A stretch of 64,000 bases of DNA from an uncultured Bacteroidales bacterium (GTDB lineage: Bacteria; Bacteroidota; Bacteroidia; Bacteroidales; Bacteroidaceae). A program made the translations under genes and the position numbers. Every line of letters begins with the position of its first letter. Positions within the stretch are counted from its first letter, which is position 1. The notes beneath the pieces are model-generated. The model did not search any database, was not told where the DNA came from, and was given only the letters and a program-made list of their open reading frames with translations. The stretch covers positions 1 to 64,000 of the forward strand of contig CADCLN010000022.1 in NCBI GenBank assembly GCA_902802265.1, read 5' to 3'. Positions 61,192-64,000 of the stretch are shown here, one piece after another.

Positions 61192-63225
61192 TTATTTCCT
61201 AATCATTTTCATTACATAGCCGCCGCCGCTGCTAAGTTGTATGCTTAGGGGTTGGCTGGGGGCTGTGAGTGTGGTGGTGTGTCGCTGGTAGTCGGTGGCA
61301 TCGTGCTGGGCATTGACCCCATCGGCGAATGTGGTGACTTCGTAGGTGCCTTGGGACAGGAAGTCTAAAGGCAGGGTGACGGTGCGCGGCGTCCAGTTGG
61401 TCTGTGCCCCGATGTACCAGTCTTGTCCCTTGCGGCGGGCAATGACGATGTATTCGCCCAGTTTGCCGCTGACGCAGCGCATTTCATCATATACGGTGGG
61501 CAGGGAGGCTATGAAGTCTGTACATTCCTGTTCCTTCATGTAGGCGGTGGGGTTGTCTGCCAGCATGGTGAGCGGACTTTCATGGATGATGTAGCATGCG
61601 AGCTGATGACAGCGTGTGCCCATGGTCATGGGGTTGTTGTTGACGGGCTGGAAGTCGGCTTTGGTGGCGTTCCGCATTCCGCCAGGTGTGAAGTCAACGG
61701 ACCCAACCATGCCACGGATGTAGGGGAAGGTTACGTCGTACAGCGGCATGTCTTTGCTGGGCTGGCCTGTCTGCTTGTCGCGTTCTGTCCACTTCACTTC
61801 CTCCATGCCGAAGACGGCTTCGAAGTTGAGAACGTTGGGCCAGGTGCGCGTGATGCCTTGTGGAGCAAAGATGCCGTGGTAGTCGAGCACCAGTTGGCTT
61901 TGGGCGCAACGGCGGGCGATGCGGTATATCATGTCAACACCTTCCTGGTCGTAACGGTCAAGGAAATCGACCTTGAAGCCCTTGATGCCCATGGCGGCGT
62001 ACTTTTCGCAGGCTTCGTCGAGCTGTGCGTCAAGGACGTTGAATACGGTCCAGAGAATGATGCCCACGTTTTTCTGTCTGCCGTATTGCACCAATTCGGG
62101 AAGGTTGATGTCTGGAATTACAGTGAGCATGTCGCCGCTTTTCGGTGTGTACCAGCCTTCGTCGAGGATGATGTATTCGAGGTGGTTTTTGGCGGCAAAG
62201 TCGATGTAGTATTTGTAGGTGTCCTGATTGATGCCTGCACGGAACGGCACACCTTTGATGTTCCAGTCGTTCCACCAGTCCCATGCCACTTTGCCTGGGC
62301 GAATCCAGCTGATGTCGCCCTTGATGCGTGAGGGGGAACTGAGCTGATAGGCCAGTGTGTTTGTAGGCATTTCGGTGTCGTCGTGTGTAATGGCAAGGAT
62401 GCGCCAGGGGAAGGTGCGGGCGGCTGTGCCTTTAGCAATGTAGGCTTCTGTGGCTGTCACGTATTTCTGCTTGCGCCAGGGATAGTAGTCGAAGGTTTTG
62501 GGATAGGGGGCGAAGTCGGCTCGCAGGCCTTCCATGGTTCCGCCCAAACGTTTCACTTTTTTATAACGGTCGCCGCCTGGCAGGAGGAAGATGCCTGGAT
62601 AGTTTTCCACGTCGGTCTCCATAATGGTCACTTTGGCTTTGCCGCAGTCGATGGTGGCGGGCAGAAAGGCTTCCAGATCTTTAGTTTGTGATAGGCGGAC
62701 AGCATCGTATGTGGCTTGGAATGCCATTGCCTTGGGGTTCTTGGTGTTGGTAGAATAAGGCAGATAGGCTATGTGGTCGTCGGCGAAGTTGAATTCTGCT
62801 ACTTCGCTGAGCACTTTCCATTCTTTCTTGGTGGAAGTGGTGAAGAAGCGGTAAGCCACGCCGCTGTTGTAGGCACGAAACTCCACATGGATGCCGTTTT
62901 TGTTCTTGACGATGATTTGGTTGTATTCGTCGTCGAAGGAGGTGAGTTTGTAGTTCACGGCCTCGAAGTGTTCCTTTATTCGCTTGGGTGCGGATGCGGT
63001 GTATTGACTCTTGCCCATGCCTTCGATGTTAAGGGCTATGGCGTTGTCCAGGGCATAGACGTTGCGGTCTTTGAGTTCACCTTCATACACGGTATAGGTT
63101 AGTTCCTTAGCCTTGGTATTGATAATCACTTTCAGTTTGCCGTCGGGCGAAGTAAATTCGGTTTGCGATCGAGCACAGAGGGCACAGAGAAGACAGAGGG
63201 CACAAAGGAGGTTGCGGATGGTCAT
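61192..63225 (-). CDS. Glycoside hydrolase family 97, retaining type
   Basis: 677 residues, the size of GH97 alpha-glucosidases/alpha-galactosidases. Signal peptide RNLLCALCLLCALCARSQ, N-terminal beta-sandwich (25-290), TIM barrel with IILDEGWYTP, and GIKGFKVDFLDRYDQ carrying the likely nucleophile Asp420; NFEAVFGMEEVKW (Glu469-476) supplies the acid/base. The Asp in KVDF is the mark of the retaining branch (alpha-galactosidase-like), whereas SusB-type inverting enzymes lack it. A C-terminal beta domain ends with GGGYVMKMIRK. It follows the DUF6055 gene by 21 bp. Confidence 0.9.
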   Translation of the reverse strand: MTIRNLLCALCLLCALCARSQTEFTSPDGKLKVIINTKAKELTYTVYEGELKDRNVYALDNAIALNIEGMGKSQYTASAPKRIKEHFEAVNYKLTSFDDEYNQIIVKNKNGIHVEFRAYNSGVAYRFFTTSTKKEWKVLSEVAEFNFADDHIAYLPYSTNTKNPKAMAFQATYDAVRLSQTKDLEAFLPATIDCGKAKVTIMETDVENYPGIFLLPGGDRYKKVKRLGGTMEGLRADFAPYPKTFDYYPWRKQKYVTATEAYIAKGTAARTFPWRILAITHDDTEMPTNTLAYQLSSPSRIKGDISWIRPGKVAWDWWNDWNIKGVPFRAGINQDTYKYYIDFAAKNHLEYIILDEGWYTPKSGDMLTVIPDINLPELVQYGRQKNVGIILWTVFNVLDAQLDEACEKYAAMGIKGFKVDFLDRYDQEGVDMIYRIARRCAQSQLVLDYHGIFAPQGITRTWPNVLNFEAVFGMEEVKWTERDKQTGQPSKDMPLYDVTFPYIRGMVGSVDFTPGGMRNATKADFQPVNNNPMTMGTRCHQLACYIIHESPLTMLADNPTAYMKEQECTDFIASLPTVYDEMRCVSGKLGEYIVIARRKGQDWYIGAQTNWTPRTVTLPLDFLSQGTYEVTTFADGVNAQHDATDYQRHTTTLTAPSQPLSIQLSSGGGYVMKMIRK
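63172..63210. repeat. Repeat encoding the LCALC-type signal peptide (copy 2)
   Basis: 39-nt stretch of GCACAGAGGGC-type units, nearly the same as 54598-54636; it encodes the hydrophobic core of the GH97 signal peptide. Confidence 0.65.
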
Positions 63226-63246
63226 GTTTGGGTTGTTTTAAGAGGG

Positions 63247-64000
63247 TTATTTGACTTTAAAGTTATATTTAAAGATGTGTGCTGCTTCGGGCTTTTCCTT
63301 ACTGTATGGATTGAAGGTGTAGGGTTTGTATTCGCCTTTGGGGTAACCTGTTACGACGAGGTATGCGGCTTTGGTGTCGGCAGGCAAAGTGAGTTTAGTG
63401 GTACCTTTCTGCTTGGTGAGGATTTCGCCGTAAGTGGCTCTCGCCTGGTGGTCTATTGCTACGAGACGGTAGGCGTAGCCATCTTCCTTACTTTCGCCAA
63501 TGAATGTCACCTTGACCACCTTCTTGTCCTTCGTGTCGAGCGGAATGACGTTGGCACCATACATTTGCAATGGCTTGTTGTTCAGAAACTCACCTGCATA
63601 CTTTTTGTTCATTTCGTGCTTGCCAGGGAAGTCGAAGGTAAGCAGTCGGGCATAGCAGTCAACGATTTCTTTGGCAAAGTCTTCATTGCTCAGGTTGAAC
63701 ATTCTCATGTAGGTGGAAGCAGGGTCTTCGCCCCGTTTGCCTTGACGGAACAGGTTGCCGATGACGGTCAGTCCATGCTTCATGCTCCAGTATTCCAGCA
63801 CGTAGGGTGAGTGGTAGATGTTTTCGCCGTCAAGAAAGCGCAGGTTGGCATGGTCGATGAAGGCTTTCCAATGGTAATTTTCATCGGTAGGCCATTCGGG
63901 ATTTACGTTGAAAAGCATCCATTGACTGGTCATTTCAAAAATGCCGCCACCGCCCCAGCTTTCGCCTTGTCCGTCGCACGAAATCATAGACTGGAACGAG
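63247..64000 (-). CDS. DUF6055-like secreted protein, 5' part outside the window
   Basis: The last 251 codons of a gene whose start lies beyond base 64000; the frame stays open through the window end (SFQSMISCDGQGESWGGGG). The region around HSFQS/GGGGIFEMTSQWMLF resembles the catalytic neighbourhood of DUF6055 proteins, thought to be gluzincin-like, but the HExxH would be upstream and cannot be checked. The C-terminal half is beta-rich (VKVTFIGESKEDGYAYRLVAID ... YLVVTGYPKGEYKPY). It precedes GH97 by 21 bp, so both probably belong to one glycan- or glycoprotein-degrading unit. Confidence 0.7.
   Translation of the reverse strand, partial: SFQSMISCDGQGESWGGGGIFEMTSQWMLFNVNPEWPTDENYHWKAFIDHANLRFLDGENIYHSPYVLEYWSMKHGLTVIGNLFRQGKRGEDPASTYMRMFNLSNEDFAKEIVDCYARLLTFDFPGKHEMNKKYAGEFLNNKPLQMYGANVIPLDTKDKKVVKVTFIGESKEDGYAYRLVAIDHQARATYGEILTKQKGTTKLTLPADTKAAYLVVTGYPKGEYKPYTFNPYSKEKPEAAHIFKYNFKVK

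Overview
The window looks like a chromosomal stretch of a Prevotella-like Bacteroidales. The evidence is promoter boxes of the Bacteroides type (TTTG, 19-20 bp, TAnnTTTG) in front of many genes, a PorE-like type IX secretion lipoprotein, a trpBEGDCFA operon, an ExbB/ExbD cluster with an extra membrane protein, PCMD, dockerin-like and 'major paralogous domain' secreted proteins, OMP_b-brl barrels, and a GH97/DUF6055 pair. No rRNA, phage, insertion sequence or CRISPR array was seen.

Layout. 1-1308: an AT-rich orphan gene, then two facing gene stumps (macrodomain/PARG-like and WG-repeat) and a palindromic repeat element. 1309-8038 (minus): the tryptophan operon, preceded by a short leader ORF with two Trp codons and an attenuator-type terminator. 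8075-12054: a secreted protein, class III fructose-bisphosphatase and a DUF488-YraN fusion. 12194-14997: rubrerythrin and a GntR/ABC exporter operon with a likely operator. 15220-16683: a second palindromic element, a DUF4160/DUF2442 pair, a small lipoprotein and a tiny ORF. 16742-22472: PorE-like lipoprotein, a large M16 peptidase and an unknown protein. 22523-25147 (minus): RsmF-like methyltransferase, folA and thyA. 25227-30659: ExbD, ExbD, 4-TM protein, ExbB, tRNA-Ser, TatD, polyprenyl synthase and TonB. 30754-36725: MscS channel, basic membrane protein, secreted FISUMP protein, a repeat-rich gap and a phosphoesterase. 36762-43766 (minus): DUF975, DUF349, cdsA, ftsH, rsfS and lptB. 43914-48454 (plus): mlaE, mlaF, topB and a second FISUMP protein, then tRNA-Asp. 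48751-55941 (minus): a barrel protein with a Gly-rich tail, and two PCMD proteins with a calycin-like lipoprotein and a barrel protein. 56104-60641 (plus): an array of phased palindromes, ECF sigma factor, anti-sigma factor and an STN-bearing outer-membrane receptor. 60763-64000: WbuC cupin, GH97 and a partial DUF6055 gene.

How the genes work together. Much of the window concerns the envelope: lipid precursor synthesis (cdsA), LPS export (lptB), lipid trafficking (mlaEF), TonB/ExbBD energy supply, type IX secretion, and outer-membrane receptors with their secreted partners. The strongest regulatory signals are the compact trp attenuator and the 22-bp-phased palindrome array ending just upstream of the sigma-factor promoter. 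Two other loci carry four-unit palindrome arrays of a different sequence with an exact 21-bp period.
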